NCBI RefSeq assembly: GCF_028610625.1
Contig: NZ_JAQQWU010000004.1
Location: 124,001 to 188,000, forward strand
Origin: Guptibacillus spartinae
Lineage (GTDB): Bacteria > Bacillota > Bacilli > Bacillales > Guptibacillaceae
Length of the DNA: 64,000 nt
Direction of reading: 5' to 3'
Of the stretch, positions 22,620 to 32,446 are shown piece by piece. Made by a program: the position numbers and the translations under genes. Numbering within the stretch: position 1 is the stretch's first letter; every line of letters starts with the position of its first letter. The notes beneath the pieces were generated by a model that was not told where the DNA came from, did no database searches, and worked only from the letters and a program-made list of their open reading frames with translations.

Positions 22620-23717
22620 ATGATTCGGACAGAGGAAATGCTTTTAAATGTTGGGCCGCAGCATCCGAGTACGCATGGCGTCTTTCGCATCGTACTTAAA
22701 ATAGATGGAGAAGTCATCAAAGAAGCAAAACCGGTCATTGGCTATTTGCATCGAGGTACGGAGAAGATTGCTGAGAACTTGCAATACACGCAAATCATCC
22801 CCTACACGGATCGAATGGATTACCTTGCAGCCATGACGAATAATTATATCCTCTGTCATGCCGTTGAAACGATGATGGCGATGGATATTCCAGAACGCGC
22901 AGATTATCTTCGCGTTATTGTGATGGAGCTTGGAAGGGTGGCGAGTCATCTTGTTTGGTTCGGCACGTACCTCCTTGATATTGGCGCGATGAGTCCGTTT
23001 CTTTATGCGTTCAGAGAGCGTGAAGTGATCATTAATTTGTTAACGGAGATCTCAGGGGGACGCCTGACTTTTAATTATATGCGCGTTGGTGGGGTGAAAT
23101 GGGATGCACCTGAAGGCTGGCTCGAGAAGGTGCGGGAGTTTGTGCCATATATGAGAGAACAGCTTGCTGGGTATCATGATCTCGTTACAGGGAATGAAAT
23201 TTTCATGGCGAGAATGAAGGGAGTTGGCGCTTATTCTAAGCAAAAAGCGCTGGCTTACTCATTGAGCGGAGCCAATCTTCGCTGTACAGGCGTGCAGTGG
23301 GACCTGAGGAAAAACGAGCCTTATTCCCTTTATGATCGCTTTCAGTTTGAGGTTCCGTCTTTTCCAGAAGGTGATGCGTTAGCCCGCTACAACTGTCGCA
23401 TGGCCGAGATCGAAGAGGCATTGAAAATCGTGGAACAGGCAGTGGCGCAAATTGCTGATGGGCCAATCATGGCAAAAGTACCGCGCATCATTAAGCCACC
23501 TGCTGGTGAGACTTATGTTCGCATTGAATCGCCACGCGGAGAGATTGGCTGCTATATTGCATCAAAGGGAAAAAAAGAGCCGTACCGTCTGAAATTTCGC
23601 CGACCATCCTTTTATAACCTTCAAATCCTACCTGAGTTATTGGAAGGAGAGAACATTTCGAATTTAATCGCGATTCTTGGCGGGATTGACATTGTGCTCG
23701 GGGAGGTTGATGGCTAA
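22620..23717 (+). CDS. nuoD: NADH-quinone oxidoreductase subunit D
   Basis: 49-kDa-type subunit that forms the quinone site with NuoB; related to the large subunit of NiFe hydrogenases but lacking its metal cysteines. The 365-residue protein opens EMLLNVGPQHPSTHGVFR and contains GYLHRGTEKIAENLQY and SPRGEIGCYIASKG, all family signatures. The start is two bases after the nuoC stop, and the end overlaps nuoH (TAATG). Confidence 0.96.
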   Translation: MIRTEEMLLNVGPQHPSTHGVFRIVLKIDGEVIKEAKPVIGYLHRGTEKIAENLQYTQIIPYTDRMDYLAAMTNNYILCHAVETMMAMDIPERADYLRVIVMELGRVASHLVWFGTYLLDIGAMSPFLYAFREREVIINLLTEISGGRLTFNYMRVGGVKWDAPEGWLEKVREFVPYMREQLAGYHDLVTGNEIFMARMKGVGAYSKQKALAYSLSGANLRCTGVQWDLRKNEPYSLYDRFQFEVPSFPEGDALARYNCRMAEIEEALKIVEQAVAQIADGPIMAKVPRIIKPPAGETYVRIESPRGEIGCYIASKGKKEPYRLKFRRPSFYNLQILPELLEGENISNLIAILGGIDIVLGEVDG

Positions 23718-24724
23718 TGATTAACGATATGCTTGCTTCCCAGCCAGGTTACTGGCAGACGCTCGGTTTCTTCCTTGTCGGTGCAGCCATGTTAATGGTT
23801 GTGCTCGGATTCGTTACGTACGCGATTTTGGCCGAGAGAAAAGTGCTTGGATTTATGCAGCTGCGTCATGGACCAAACAGAGTAGGGGGCCGATTCGGTT
23901 TGCTGCAAACGGTCGCTGACGTATTAAAGCTACTTCTAAAGGAAGATACGATTCCACGCGATGCGGATCGGCCGCTCTTTATCATTGCACCTGTTGTTGC
24001 CTTTGCCCCAGCGTTTATCGTGATTGCTGCCCTTCCGCTAACTGAAAAGGTTTCCTTTGCTAATATCGGCGTTGGCTTGCTTTATTATATTGCGATATCT
24101 GGGATATCAACCATTGGCATTCTCGCGGGGGGATGGGCATCAAACAATAAATACGCGTTGCTTGGTAGTATGCGATCAGCGGCTCAGATGATTTCCTATG
24201 AAATTCCACTTGTGATGAGTGTTGTAGGAATAGTGCTGTTAACAGGATCGTTAAATCTTAACACCATTATTGCGGAACAGGAATCCGTTGCGTTTCTTTT
24301 TAAACAGCCGCTTGCGTTTCTAATCTTTTTAATTGCTTCTGTTGCTGAACTGAATCGAACGCCATTTGACTTGCCTGAAGCAGAATCAGAGCTCGTCGCA
24401 GGGTATCATGTGGAATACTCGGGGTTTCGGTTTGCTTTCTTCATGCTAGCGGAATATGTTTACTTGTTTGCTATGGCATCGTTAACAACCATTCTGTTTC
24501 TCGGTGGATGGCAGGCAATTCCATTTTTAACTTTTATTCCAGGCGCGGTCTGGTTCGCACTGAAATTTATTTCGATTGTCTTTCTAATGATCTGGATTCG
24601 TGGGACATTTCCTCGTCTTCGAGCTGATCAACTGATGTCTTTCGGGTGGAAAATTCTTTTGCCGCTCGCGTTAGTAAATATTTTTCTCACGACCGTCGTG
24701 ATCGAAATCATTCGCTCATTCTAA
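23717..24724 (+). CDS. nuoH: NADH-quinone oxidoreductase subunit H
   Basis: Membrane subunit at the quinone cavity. It has 335 residues and about eight transmembrane helices. Landmarks are ERKVLGFMQLRHGPNRVG, the acidic loop ELNRTPFDLPEAESELVAGY (20 residues), and IWIRGTFPRLRADQLM. The ATG overlaps the nuoD stop. Confidence 0.96.
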   Translation: MINDMLASQPGYWQTLGFFLVGAAMLMVVLGFVTYAILAERKVLGFMQLRHGPNRVGGRFGLLQTVADVLKLLLKEDTIPRDADRPLFIIAPVVAFAPAFIVIAALPLTEKVSFANIGVGLLYYIAISGISTIGILAGGWASNNKYALLGSMRSAAQMISYEIPLVMSVVGIVLLTGSLNLNTIIAEQESVAFLFKQPLAFLIFLIASVAELNRTPFDLPEAESELVAGYHVEYSGFRFAFFMLAEYVYLFAMASLTTILFLGGWQAIPFLTFIPGAVWFALKFISIVFLMIWIRGTFPRLRADQLMSFGWKILLPLALVNIFLTTVVIEIIRSF

Positions 24725-24746
24725 ACAAACAAGGGAGGAAGCCAAC

Positions 24747-25166
24747 ATGCGTGGACTTGCGAAAGGTTTAGCTTACACCCTGAAAAATATGACGAAGGAA
24801 AAAGTAACCTATCAATATCCGGATCAGCCCCTTGCCTTACCGGATCGGTTTCGCGGGATCCAAAAATTTTATCCTGAAAAGTGTATTGTTTGTAATCAGT
24901 GCGTTGCGATCTGTCCGACCGACTGTATCTCTTTAACAGGAATCAAGCATCCTGATCCGAATAAAAAAGGAAAAATTATTGATACGTATGACATTAATTT
25001 CGAAATATGCATTCTGTGCGATCTTTGCACAGAGGTTTGTCCGACGGAAGCCATCATTATGACCAACAATTTTGAGCTTGCGACATATAGCCGAGACGAC
25101 CTTTTTAAAAATTTAGAGTGGCTCGATGAAAATGATACGAACCTTCGAAAGGAAAACAAAGTATGA
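24747..25166 (+). CDS. nuoI: NADH-quinone oxidoreductase subunit I
   Basis: Ferredoxin-like subunit that carries two 4Fe-4S clusters (N6a, N6b) leading to NuoB. The 139-residue protein has two complete CxxCxxCxxxCP motifs: C46/49/52/56 and C88/91/94/98. The start is ATG 24747 after GGGAGGAAG. With nuoEFG absent, NuoI is the most likely entry point for electrons from an external donor such as ferredoxin (inference). Confidence 0.95.
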   Translation: MRGLAKGLAYTLKNMTKEKVTYQYPDQPLALPDRFRGIQKFYPEKCIVCNQCVAICPTDCISLTGIKHPDPNKKGKIIDTYDINFEICILCDLCTEVCPTEAIIMTNNFELATYSRDDLFKNLEWLDENDTNLRKENKV

Positions 25167-25669
25167 ACGGGGAGCTGCTTGTTTTTCTTTTCTTATTCCT
25201 TGTAACAATCACCGGCGGCTTACTCATGATTAATCTATCAAAAGTCATTCATATGGTGATGGCCCTTGTTCTCACGTTTCTAGGTATTGCGGGGCTATAT
25301 GTGATGCTTTCTGCTGAATTTGTAGCGGTCGTTCAAGTTTTAATTTACTCTGGAGCGATTACCATCATTATGCTATTTGGGATCATGCTGACAAAGCATA
25401 CAGAAGAAGAGCCGAAAACAAGCTGGGCAAAAAAAGGCATTGTCTTAACTGTGATCACCGCATTCTTCTTCATTGTGTTTAAGGGCATCCGAACGATGTC
25501 ACTCGGTCCGCAGGCGGATAAGTTGCATGAAAACAATACCGAACAGGTGGGATTAATGTTATTCACAGATTATGTGATACCGTTTGAACTTGTCTCAGTT
25601 GTACTTCTCGTTGCGCTTGTTGGGGCCATTATCCTTGCGAAAAAGGATGAAGAAGGTGAAGAGCAATGA
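25163..25669 (+). CDS. nuoJ: NADH-quinone oxidoreductase subunit J
   Basis: Membrane subunit with five transmembrane helices, 168 residues. The family motif is in helix 3, [20 protein letters not shown], with the conserved Tyr and Gly positions. It overlaps nuoI by four bases at the start and nuoK at the end. Confidence 0.93.
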   Translation: MNGELLVFLFLFLVTITGGLLMINLSKVIHMVMALVLTFLGIAGLYVMLSAEFVAVVQVLIYSGAITIIMLFGIMLTKHTEEEPKTSWAKKGIVLTVITAFFFIVFKGIRTMSLGPQADKLHENNTEQVGLMLFTDYVIPFELVSVVLLVALVGAIILAKKDEEGEEQ

Positions 25670-25980
25670 GCTCCATTCCACTCTCAGCATTTTTATTAAC
25701 CGCTTTGCTGCTGTTTTGTATTGGACTATACGGCGCTTTAACGAAACGAAATGCGGTCATCGTGTTAATTTCGATTGAATTAATGCTAAATGCCGTTAAT
25801 TTAAATCTTGTCGCTTTTGCAAAATATGGCGTAGGTGCATCCATTCGCGGCCAGGTGTTTTCTCTTTTTACGATTACGGTTGCAGCAGCGGAAGCGGCTG
25901 TTGGGCTTGCTATTTTGATCGCGCTTTACCGAAACAGGGCTACCGTTAATGTAGATGAAATGAACACACTTAAAAAGTAG
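25666..25980 (+). CDS. nuoK: NADH-quinone oxidoreductase subunit K
   Basis: Three-helix membrane subunit, 104 residues, homologous to MrpC. It contains the two membrane glutamates in [12 protein letters not shown] and [12 protein letters not shown]. The start overlaps nuoJ; nuoL follows after 16 bases. Confidence 0.95.
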   Translation: MSSIPLSAFLLTALLLFCIGLYGALTKRNAVIVLISIELMLNAVNLNLVAFAKYGVGASIRGQVFSLFTITVAAAEAAVGLAILIALYRNRATVNVDEMNTLKK

Positions 25981-25996
25981 CGAAGGGGGTAGAAAC

Positions 25997-27835
25997 GTGG
26001 ACGTTGTCTGGCTCATCCCGATATTACCGCTTCTCTCATTTCTTATCATTCTGTTCACCCGGCCGAACCTCTATCGAAAAGCTGGGATTGTTGGAACCAT
26101 ATTTACTGGAGCCGCCTTTGGTTGTGCCCTTCTTGTGCTTTTCAGCAACTTCGCCGAAGGTAATCAGCTTGTAGAAGCCAATTGGTTCTCGATCGATTCG
26201 GTCGTTCTGACAGTGGGCGTTGAGGTAAATCCGCTCAATGCGCTAATGCTTGTGATCGTAACGCTTGTCAGTTTTCTCGTACATATGTATTCCATCGGGT
26301 ATATGGCGAATGATGAGCGCATTGCGACGTTTTTTGGCTACCTTGGTCTCTTCACTTTTGCGATGACAGGGCTTGTTCTATCGCCAAATCTTCTGCAGCT
26401 TTATGTTTTCTGGGAGCTTGTAGGCGTTTGTTCCTTCTTACTTGTTGGCTTTTATTTCTACAAGCCTGAGGCAAAAGCGGCGGCTAAAAAGGCGTTTATC
26501 GTCACAAGGATAGGGGACATTGGTCTGCTTGTTGCGATTTTCTTACTGTTTTGGCAAACGGGTAGCTTTGAGCTTGATGTGATATTTGAGTCAGTGCTAG
26601 CCGGTGACATTACTCCATCAATGGTGACGCTGATTGCGATCCTAATTTTTATTGGAGCTGTCGGAAAGTCGGGCCAGTTCCCGCTGCATACGTGGCTTCC
26701 TGATGCGATGGAAGGACCAACGCCAGTATCCGCATTAATTCACGCGGCAACGATGGTGGCTGCTGGGGTCTATCTTGTTGCTGTCATGTATCCTCTCTTC
26801 TCAAGCTCTGAAACAGCGATGACGACCGTAGCCATCACAGGAGGGTTTACTGCGATATTTGCTGCCACCATCGCTCTCGTGCAACGAGACATTAAACGAA
26901 TTCTCGCTTACTCGACGATTAGTCAGCTTGGTTATATGATGCTTGCCCTGGGGGCTGCAGGATACACAGCAGGCATTTTCCATTTAACAACTCACGCCTT
27001 TTTTAAAGCGCTTCTGTTTCTTGCGGCAGGTAGTGTGATTCATGCGGTTCATGAGCAAGACATTTTTAAAATGGGAGGTCTCAGGAAACAGCTTCCGATT
27101 ACCGCAGCATTATGTTTGATTGGTTGTTTGTCAATTTCAGGCTTCCCACTTTTAGCAGGATTTTTTAGTAAAGATGAAATACTTGCTTCTACTTATGCCG
27201 ACGGACGGTACGTGTTATTTACAATGGCGTTACTGACCGCTTTTCTCACAGCCTTTTATATGTTCCGCCTTTACTTTCTTGTATTTGCTGGCAATGAATC
27301 AAGTAAAGCGAAGGAGTCTTCACGTATCATGCTGATCCCAATGTTCATTCTTGGGGTGCTTTCCGTCGTAGGAGGTTATATTCAAACAGCCTGGTTTGGA
27401 ACGTTTCTTGGCGACTGGTTAGAGACGAGTCCATATCCCATCACAGTCGATCATCCTACTGCACCAATATGGCTTCCAATTAGCGCGATCCTTTTATCGT
27501 TAGCGGGGATTGGGCTTGCCTGGATGTATGCGAAAAAGCTGAGGTACGGCGAGCGGTTGAATCCGGTGCATCGCCTTTTATTTCATAAATACTACATCGA
27601 TGAGTTTTATCGAGTAACAATTGTCAAAGGAACGCGAGTCATTGGATACTTCTGGATGTACTTTGATCGTTTCATTATCGAGGGAGGCGCGCAGGCACTT
27701 ATAGGACTTGTGAAACGAATGGCGAGAGCGGGATCAGACATTCAGTCCGGCCAGGTGCAAACGTACGGGACAGTGGCGTTCTCCGGTCTAGTCGTTGTGC
27801 TCCTGCTTATTGCGGTAATAGGGGGGTATTTCTAA
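25997..27835 (+). CDS. nuoL: NADH-quinone oxidoreductase subunit L
   Basis: Largest antiporter-like proton-pumping subunit (ND5), 612 residues with about sixteen transmembrane segments and the C-terminal lateral-helix region. Landmarks are FWELVGVCSFLLVGFY, GKSGQFPLHTWLPDAMEGPT and HAFFKALLFLAAGSVIHA. The start is GTG 25997 after GAAGGGGG. The end overlaps nuoM (TAATG). Confidence 0.96.
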   Translation: MDVVWLIPILPLLSFLIILFTRPNLYRKAGIVGTIFTGAAFGCALLVLFSNFAEGNQLVEANWFSIDSVVLTVGVEVNPLNALMLVIVTLVSFLVHMYSIGYMANDERIATFFGYLGLFTFAMTGLVLSPNLLQLYVFWELVGVCSFLLVGFYFYKPEAKAAAKKAFIVTRIGDIGLLVAIFLLFWQTGSFELDVIFESVLAGDITPSMVTLIAILIFIGAVGKSGQFPLHTWLPDAMEGPTPVSALIHAATMVAAGVYLVAVMYPLFSSSETAMTTVAITGGFTAIFAATIALVQRDIKRILAYSTISQLGYMMLALGAAGYTAGIFHLTTHAFFKALLFLAAGSVIHAVHEQDIFKMGGLRKQLPITAALCLIGCLSISGFPLLAGFFSKDEILASTYADGRYVLFTMALLTAFLTAFYMFRLYFLVFAGNESSKAKESSRIMLIPMFILGVLSVVGGYIQTAWFGTFLGDWLETSPYPITVDHPTAPIWLPISAILLSLAGIGLAWMYAKKLRYGERLNPVHRLLFHKYYIDEFYRVTIVKGTRVIGYFWMYFDRFIIEGGAQALIGLVKRMARAGSDIQSGQVQTYGTVAFSGLVVVLLLIAVIGGYF

Positions 27836-29328
27836 TGGGTGGCATATTAACTATATTAATACTTTCCCCACTACTTGGCGTTATCGTGCTAAGCCTTATG
27901 CCTGCCAACCACTCTTCGGTAAAGATGATTGGCGTCTTTGGTACAGTTCTACCGCTAATAGTAACCATTGGTGTGTTTAGCTTATATGATCGCACGCTTT
28001 CTGGTATTCAATTTATGGAGAGCTATCAATGGTTCGAACTCATGACGGCAATTAGTCCGAATGAGCCCTATCCAGTCACCTACGACCTTGGGATTACCGG
28101 TTTGTCGCTCTTGTTTTTAATGTTATCAGCGCTCATTACGTTTCTTGCTTCACTCGCTGCGTTGCGCATTCAAGAGGGAGTGAAAGGGTTTTATATGCTC
28201 TTTTTACTTCTTGAATTCGGTATCCTAGGCGTGTTCTCTAGTGAAAACTTATTTCTGTTTTTCTTATTTTTTGAAGTTACGCTTGTTGCGATGTTTTTAC
28301 TTATTGGAAAATGGGGAGGATTTGAGCGGGAAAAGGCAGCTTTTTCATTCCTCGTCTATAACGGTATCGGCTCAATCTTGCTTTTAATTGTCATCATTGT
28401 GCTATTCGTTGAGTTTCGGACGATGAACATTAGTGAACTAACTTCTCTTTTGCAGGAATCCGCTTCTTATGAATTTCTATCAGGCAATACAAGAATGTGG
28501 CTCTTTCTTCTTCTTCTCCTTGGATTCGGGACGAAGCTCCCGATTGTGCCGCTGCACACGTGGATGGTTCGCGTTCATATTGAGGCTCCGATAGCAGTTG
28601 TGATGATTCATGCAGGTGTTTTATTGAAAATAGGAGCATATGGCCTTATTCGCTTCGGGGCTGGTTTCTTCCCAGAACAGTTGAAGGAAACGGCTGTGAT
28701 TCTCGCGATTCTCGGCGTCATTAATTTACTCTATGGCGCGTTCATCGCTCTTGTCCAAACTGAGCTCAGGGCTGTATTGGCATACTCGTCAATTTCACAC
28801 ATGGGCATTGTGATCATTGGCGTCGCATCATTTAATACGGCAGGTCTTCAAGGGGCTGTCTTTCAAACCATTTCACACGGACTGATTGCAGCGCTACTTT
28901 TCCTACTTGTTGGGGTGATCGTTGATCGTTTCCAAACAACAAAATTGGCCGACTTAGGAGGAGTGGCGAGTCAAACACCGCTTTTTGCAGGTTTCTTTCT
29001 CGCAGCAGGACTCGCTTCACTCGGATTACCTGGAATGAGTGGATTTATTAGCGAATTTCTTGCGTTTCTTGGTTTGTTTGAAGCGATGCCTGTGATTGGA
29101 AGTGTGGGGGTTATTGGCTTGATTCTAACCGCAGTATATATGCTGCGCGCCGTGCTTGCAGTGACGTTTGGAGAAAGAAAACCTCAATTTGATAAGCAAA
29201 AAGATCTATCGGCCGTTGAACTTGTTTCGTCCGCTATTCTGCTCAGTCTCATTATCTGGATTGGTGTCTATCCTGCAGTGTTATCCAACACACTTCAAAT
29301 GGCGCGTACACTCGGGATCGGAGGTTAA
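27835..29328 (+). CDS. nuoM: NADH-quinone oxidoreductase subunit M
   Basis: Second antiporter-like subunit (ND4), 497 residues, fourteen predicted helices. Contains FFLFFEVTLVAMFLLIGKWG with the functional Glu, GFGTKLPIVPLHTWMVRVH, and AYSSISHMGIVIIG. Coupled to nuoL by overlapping stop and start; nuoN follows after three bases. Confidence 0.96.
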   Translation: MGGILTILILSPLLGVIVLSLMPANHSSVKMIGVFGTVLPLIVTIGVFSLYDRTLSGIQFMESYQWFELMTAISPNEPYPVTYDLGITGLSLLFLMLSALITFLASLAALRIQEGVKGFYMLFLLLEFGILGVFSSENLFLFFLFFEVTLVAMFLLIGKWGGFEREKAAFSFLVYNGIGSILLLIVIIVLFVEFRTMNISELTSLLQESASYEFLSGNTRMWLFLLLLLGFGTKLPIVPLHTWMVRVHIEAPIAVVMIHAGVLLKIGAYGLIRFGAGFFPEQLKETAVILAILGVINLLYGAFIALVQTELRAVLAYSSISHMGIVIIGVASFNTAGLQGAVFQTISHGLIAALLFLLVGVIVDRFQTTKLADLGGVASQTPLFAGFFLAAGLASLGLPGMSGFISEFLAFLGLFEAMPVIGSVGVIGLILTAVYMLRAVLAVTFGERKPQFDKQKDLSAVELVSSAILLSLIIWIGVYPAVLSNTLQMARTLGIGG

Positions 29329-29331
29329 GAT

Positions 29332-30858
29332 ATGGAAATCAATCAATTACTAGACTACCAATGGAGCAGCATGATGCCAGAGTTTACGATTTTGCTGACG
29401 GCAGTAGCGCTTTCACTAGTTGATTTGTTTATGCCGAAGAAAAGAAATAGATCCGTTATCATCTGGTTTGCCCTGTCAGGCATCGCCGTGGCCATCGTCT
29501 TTCTCATTTTTCAATTTGACGATGGCGTGGTAACGATATTAAATCAAACGTATCGACTCGACTCTTTCGCAAAAGCATTTAAGCTGCTTATGCTCATTGG
29601 GACGGGACTCGTATTACTGCTAGGTATAAAAACAAATGACCTTGATGAGGTAAAAGGAGAATATCCCTATCTTCTCTTAACAGGTCTTCTTGGCGGAATG
29701 ATGATGGCCTCGAGTGCAGATTTGATTACGCTTTTCGTTGGATTAGAGCTGCTTAGTCTTTCTTCTTATATTCTTGTCGGCATTCGAAAAAAGAATAAGT
29801 TAGCGAATGAAGCCGCCTTCAAATATATCGTAAATGGTGGAATTGCCACTGCGATTACATTGTTTGGGATGAGTTACTTATTTGGTCTCACTGGTGAAAC
29901 AAATATTTATGAAATTCAAGCATTAATGGGAAGCGACATTGTGACAGAGAATCGGTACATCGCCGTGTTTGCCTTTCTCATGATTTTTGTTGGTCTTGCT
30001 TTTAAAATCACGGCTGCTCCTTTTCATATGTGGGCACCGGACGTTTACCAAGGAGCCGAAACACCGATCACAGCTTATCTTAGTGTAGTGTCTAAAATAG
30101 CTGGTTTTGCGATCATGCTAAGGCTCATCATGGTACCATTTGTGTTTGCCCCCGGTACTGGAAAAGTGATTACGCCTGATGGGGTAAGCTATGAAACGCT
30201 GCTTGTCTCGGTTCGCCCCTATCTGGTGTTACTCGCCGTTCTAACGATTCTAATTGGCAACCTTATTGCGTTAAAACAGGTAAATGCAAAAAGACTGTTC
30301 GCTTATTCAAGTATTGCGCACGCAGGCTATCTTCTCGTCCCATTAGCCGCGTTATCAGAGCTCGTTTTTGATGCCGTATGGTTTTATCTCGCTGCTTATT
30401 TGTTAATGAATCTAGGGGCTTTTGCGGTGATTGACGCATTAGGCGAAGAGAATAATGAAGTAACCGTCGCATCATTTGCAGGTTTATTTAAACGCTCACC
30501 TTACGTCACAATTGCCATGACGATCTATCTTTTGTCGCTCGCTGGCATTCCGCTCACAGCGGGATTTATCGGGAAATTTGAAATTTTCATGAGTGCACTC
30601 GGAACAGAGCCAAAACGGTTCATTTTGGCGCTCACGATGTTGGCAGGAACGGTTCTCTCATACATTTATTACTTTGGATTGTTCGTTCAAATGTATTTCC
30701 GAAAAGCGGAAGTCAAAACGCCGGTGTTAGCTTCAAATAGGCTCGTCGCTGTGCTAACCATAACCGCTGCCGGAACCGTTCTCCTTGGGATTTTTCCTTC
30801 TATAGCGCTAACCTTTATTCATGATCATTTTCAATTCTTGGAAATTTTCAATCCGTGA
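29332..30858 (+). CDS. nuoN: NADH-quinone oxidoreductase subunit N
   Basis: Third antiporter-like subunit (ND2), 508 residues. Recognised by FVGLELLSLSSYILVGIRKK, the lysine helix AFKITAAPFHMWAPDVYQGA and FAYSSIAHAGYLLVPLAA. It closes the nuoABCDHIJKLMN operon; a terminator starts at its last base. Confidence 0.96.
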   Translation: MEINQLLDYQWSSMMPEFTILLTAVALSLVDLFMPKKRNRSVIIWFALSGIAVAIVFLIFQFDDGVVTILNQTYRLDSFAKAFKLLMLIGTGLVLLLGIKTNDLDEVKGEYPYLLLTGLLGGMMMASSADLITLFVGLELLSLSSYILVGIRKKNKLANEAAFKYIVNGGIATAITLFGMSYLFGLTGETNIYEIQALMGSDIVTENRYIAVFAFLMIFVGLAFKITAAPFHMWAPDVYQGAETPITAYLSVVSKIAGFAIMLRLIMVPFVFAPGTGKVITPDGVSYETLLVSVRPYLVLLAVLTILIGNLIALKQVNAKRLFAYSSIAHAGYLLVPLAALSELVFDAVWFYLAAYLLMNLGAFAVIDALGEENNEVTVASFAGLFKRSPYVTIAMTIYLLSLAGIPLTAGFIGKFEIFMSALGTEPKRFILALTMLAGTVLSYIYYFGLFVQMYFRKAEVKTPVLASNRLVAVLTITAAGTVLLGIFPSIALTFIHDHFQFLEIFNP

Positions 30859-30886
30859 AACAGCAGAGTCGTCTGCTGTTTTTTTA
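30858..30886 (+). terminator. nuo operon terminator
   Basis: AACAGCAGA and TCTGCTGTT form a 9-bp stem with a GTCG loop followed by seven or more T. Confidence 0.9.
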
Positions 30887-30992
30887 GTGAAATGAAATGG
30901 ATAAGGAAGAATATGACGAAACTGCCTTATTTTAAGCGGAAAAAACCGATGATTAGTGGTAAAGTAGGATATTCAATTGAGTTGAAATCTTT

Positions 30993-30998
30993 TATAAT
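30993..30998 (+). promoter_or_regulatory. -10 element upstream of ywzB
   Basis: A perfect TATAAT lies 65 bases before the ywzB ATG. The -35 region (TATTCA at 17-base spacing) is weak. Confidence 0.4.
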
Positions 30999-31062
30999 AG
31001 GCTATTAGATGGAAAAAAGTATGTTTGTTGAATGGTGCATTTGCAGATAGGGGGGAGATAAG

Positions 31063-31296
31063 ATGACAGAAGCACTGGCGCAACAATCGATTTTAACGAT
31101 TGTAATCAACCTGGTTTTCATTATGATAACCTGGTGGGCGTTACAAACCGTTCGGTTCGATGTTTTTTTCAAAAAACCGAACAGTCCACAGGCAAAAGTC
31201 CTCATGATCTTGCTAACCCTAAGCATCGGTTCCCTCGCAAGCAGTTTCTTCCTAGATTACTACAACTGGTCACTCCGTCTACAATATTTCTTTTAA
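31063..31296 (+). CDS. ywzB: DUF1146 family membrane protein YwzB
   Basis: A 77-residue protein with two transmembrane helices (about 10-28 and 46-64). It matches the YwzB pattern: LVFIMITWWALQTVRFDVFF and LTLSIGSLASSFFLDYYNWS. Function is unknown. It lies two genes before murA as in B. subtilis, although two structured repeats now separate it from ywmB. ATG 31063 follows GGGGGGAGATAAG. Confidence 0.85.
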   Translation: MTEALAQQSILTIVINLVFIMITWWALQTVRFDVFFKKPNSPQAKVLMILLTLSIGSLASSFFLDYYNWSLRLQYFF

Positions 31297-31300
31297 AAAC

Positions 31301-31417
31301 GAAAAGCGTATGCGCCCGTTAAGCCTCGACAAGCGCTGGAACCTTTTAGAATGAACATGGTCTTTGTGTTCAATCTAAAAGGTGAAGCGACTCGAGAGGC
31401 TGGGCGCAGCAGCTAGA
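31301..31417 (+). repeat. Structured intergenic repeat, copy 2
   Basis: Second copy of the element at 18743. The outer stem is GCGCCC (31312-31317) with GGGCGC (31402-31407), continuing as AGCCTC (31322-31327) with GAGGCT (31396-31401). The central hairpin is CCTTTTAGA with TCTAAAAGG. Pairing is preserved although bases differ from copy 1. Confidence 0.85.
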
Positions 31418-31421
31418 CAAT

Positions 31422-31537
31422 GAAAAGCGTAAACCCCCGCTTAGTCCCGAAAAGCGCTGGAGCCTTTTAGAATGAACACGTTCTTTGTGTTCGGTCTAAA
31501 AGGTGAAGCGATCGAGGGACTGGGCGTTGGAGCTAGA
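31422..31537 (+). repeat. Structured intergenic repeat, copy 3
   Basis: Third copy, in tandem with copy 2 and four bases after it. Here the outer stem reads AGTCCC (31443-31448) with GGGACT (31516-31521) and the central hairpin CCTTTTAGA with TCTAAAAGG. The GAACAC/GTGTTC cap is shared by copies 1 and 3. Confidence 0.85.
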
Positions 31538-31670
31538 AAAGCTTAAAAACAACTCACATATAGGAGCGTCGTACGGAATTTGTCGGGATCTGACTACAAC
31601 TTCCATGTATGCCTTCTCCTCCCATGGTCACACTGAAAGATAAGAAGACCAGAACGGGGAGAGGGTAAAG

Positions 31671-32417
31671 ATGAGGCTTCTAATCGGAGTACTATCCATT
31701 TTACTTCTAGCGAGCTTTTCGAATGGTACATCAGTCTCAATTGAAGATGAAACGGAAGTAAAGACTGCAGAGATGGCGAATGTTTTACTGTCCCACGATT
31801 ATTCTATACAAAAATGGTCTCTTTACACTCGAGAAAAAGTGAGTTTCATTCCGAAGTCGTTAGGGTACAAAAGTATTATGTCAGAGCTTTCCAAAAGAGC
31901 ACCTGGTTTTCAATGGGGTAATTTGGAAAGAAGCGACGGTAATGTAAAAGTAAGTGGGACAAGAATCGATTCAAAGTTGGGTACAAAAGAAACGCTGACA
32001 CTCGTGTCTTATCCAGAAGCAAATCGTATGAGCTCTTATCTTATTTATAACATGGAAATTAAAGGGTTTTTTCAGGAGGAATGGCGAACAACGTACGAAC
32101 AATTTAAGGCGCAAAAGTCACAATTAGTTACGCAAGAAGCTCCAGTTTTCTCTTGTTTTGTGGGTGAGAAAAATGATACAATGGACATTGTTTTGTACAA
32201 TGAAGCAGACAAGCTGTTAGGAGCTTTTTCCGCTTCAAAAGTAGAAGAAATCAATGAAGAGACGTTTGTATCTCTTTCCGCATACCATGAAGAGTGGGAA
32301 GCAGATCTCGTAACGAACAACCAAAGAATGAACATACAAATAGCATTACGGAATACAGGAATAGGCGGCGGAATAACCGCTACAATTGGCACACCAATAA
32401 TTACGACTGAATATTAA
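31671..32417 (+). CDS. ywmB: YwmB family TATA-box binding-like protein
   Basis: A 248-residue exported or membrane-anchored protein with an N-terminal signal-like segment (LLIGVLSILLLASFSNG). The position directly upstream of murA and downstream of ywzB, the length, and segments such as YLIYNMEIKG match the YwmB family. That family carries a fold described as TATA-box-binding-like, with no proven role. ATG 31671 follows GGGGAGAGGG. The 374-base gap before it is filled mainly by the two structured repeats. Confidence 0.78.
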   Translation: MRLLIGVLSILLLASFSNGTSVSIEDETEVKTAEMANVLLSHDYSIQKWSLYTREKVSFIPKSLGYKSIMSELSKRAPGFQWGNLERSDGNVKVSGTRIDSKLGTKETLTLVSYPEANRMSSYLIYNMEIKGFFQEEWRTTYEQFKAQKSQLVTQEAPVFSCFVGEKNDTMDIVLYNEADKLLGAFSASKVEEINEETFVSLSAYHEEWEADLVTNNQRMNIQIALRNTGIGGGITATIGTPIITTEY

Positions 32418-32446
32418 TATACAAATAGGACGCGGAGGGGAATACG

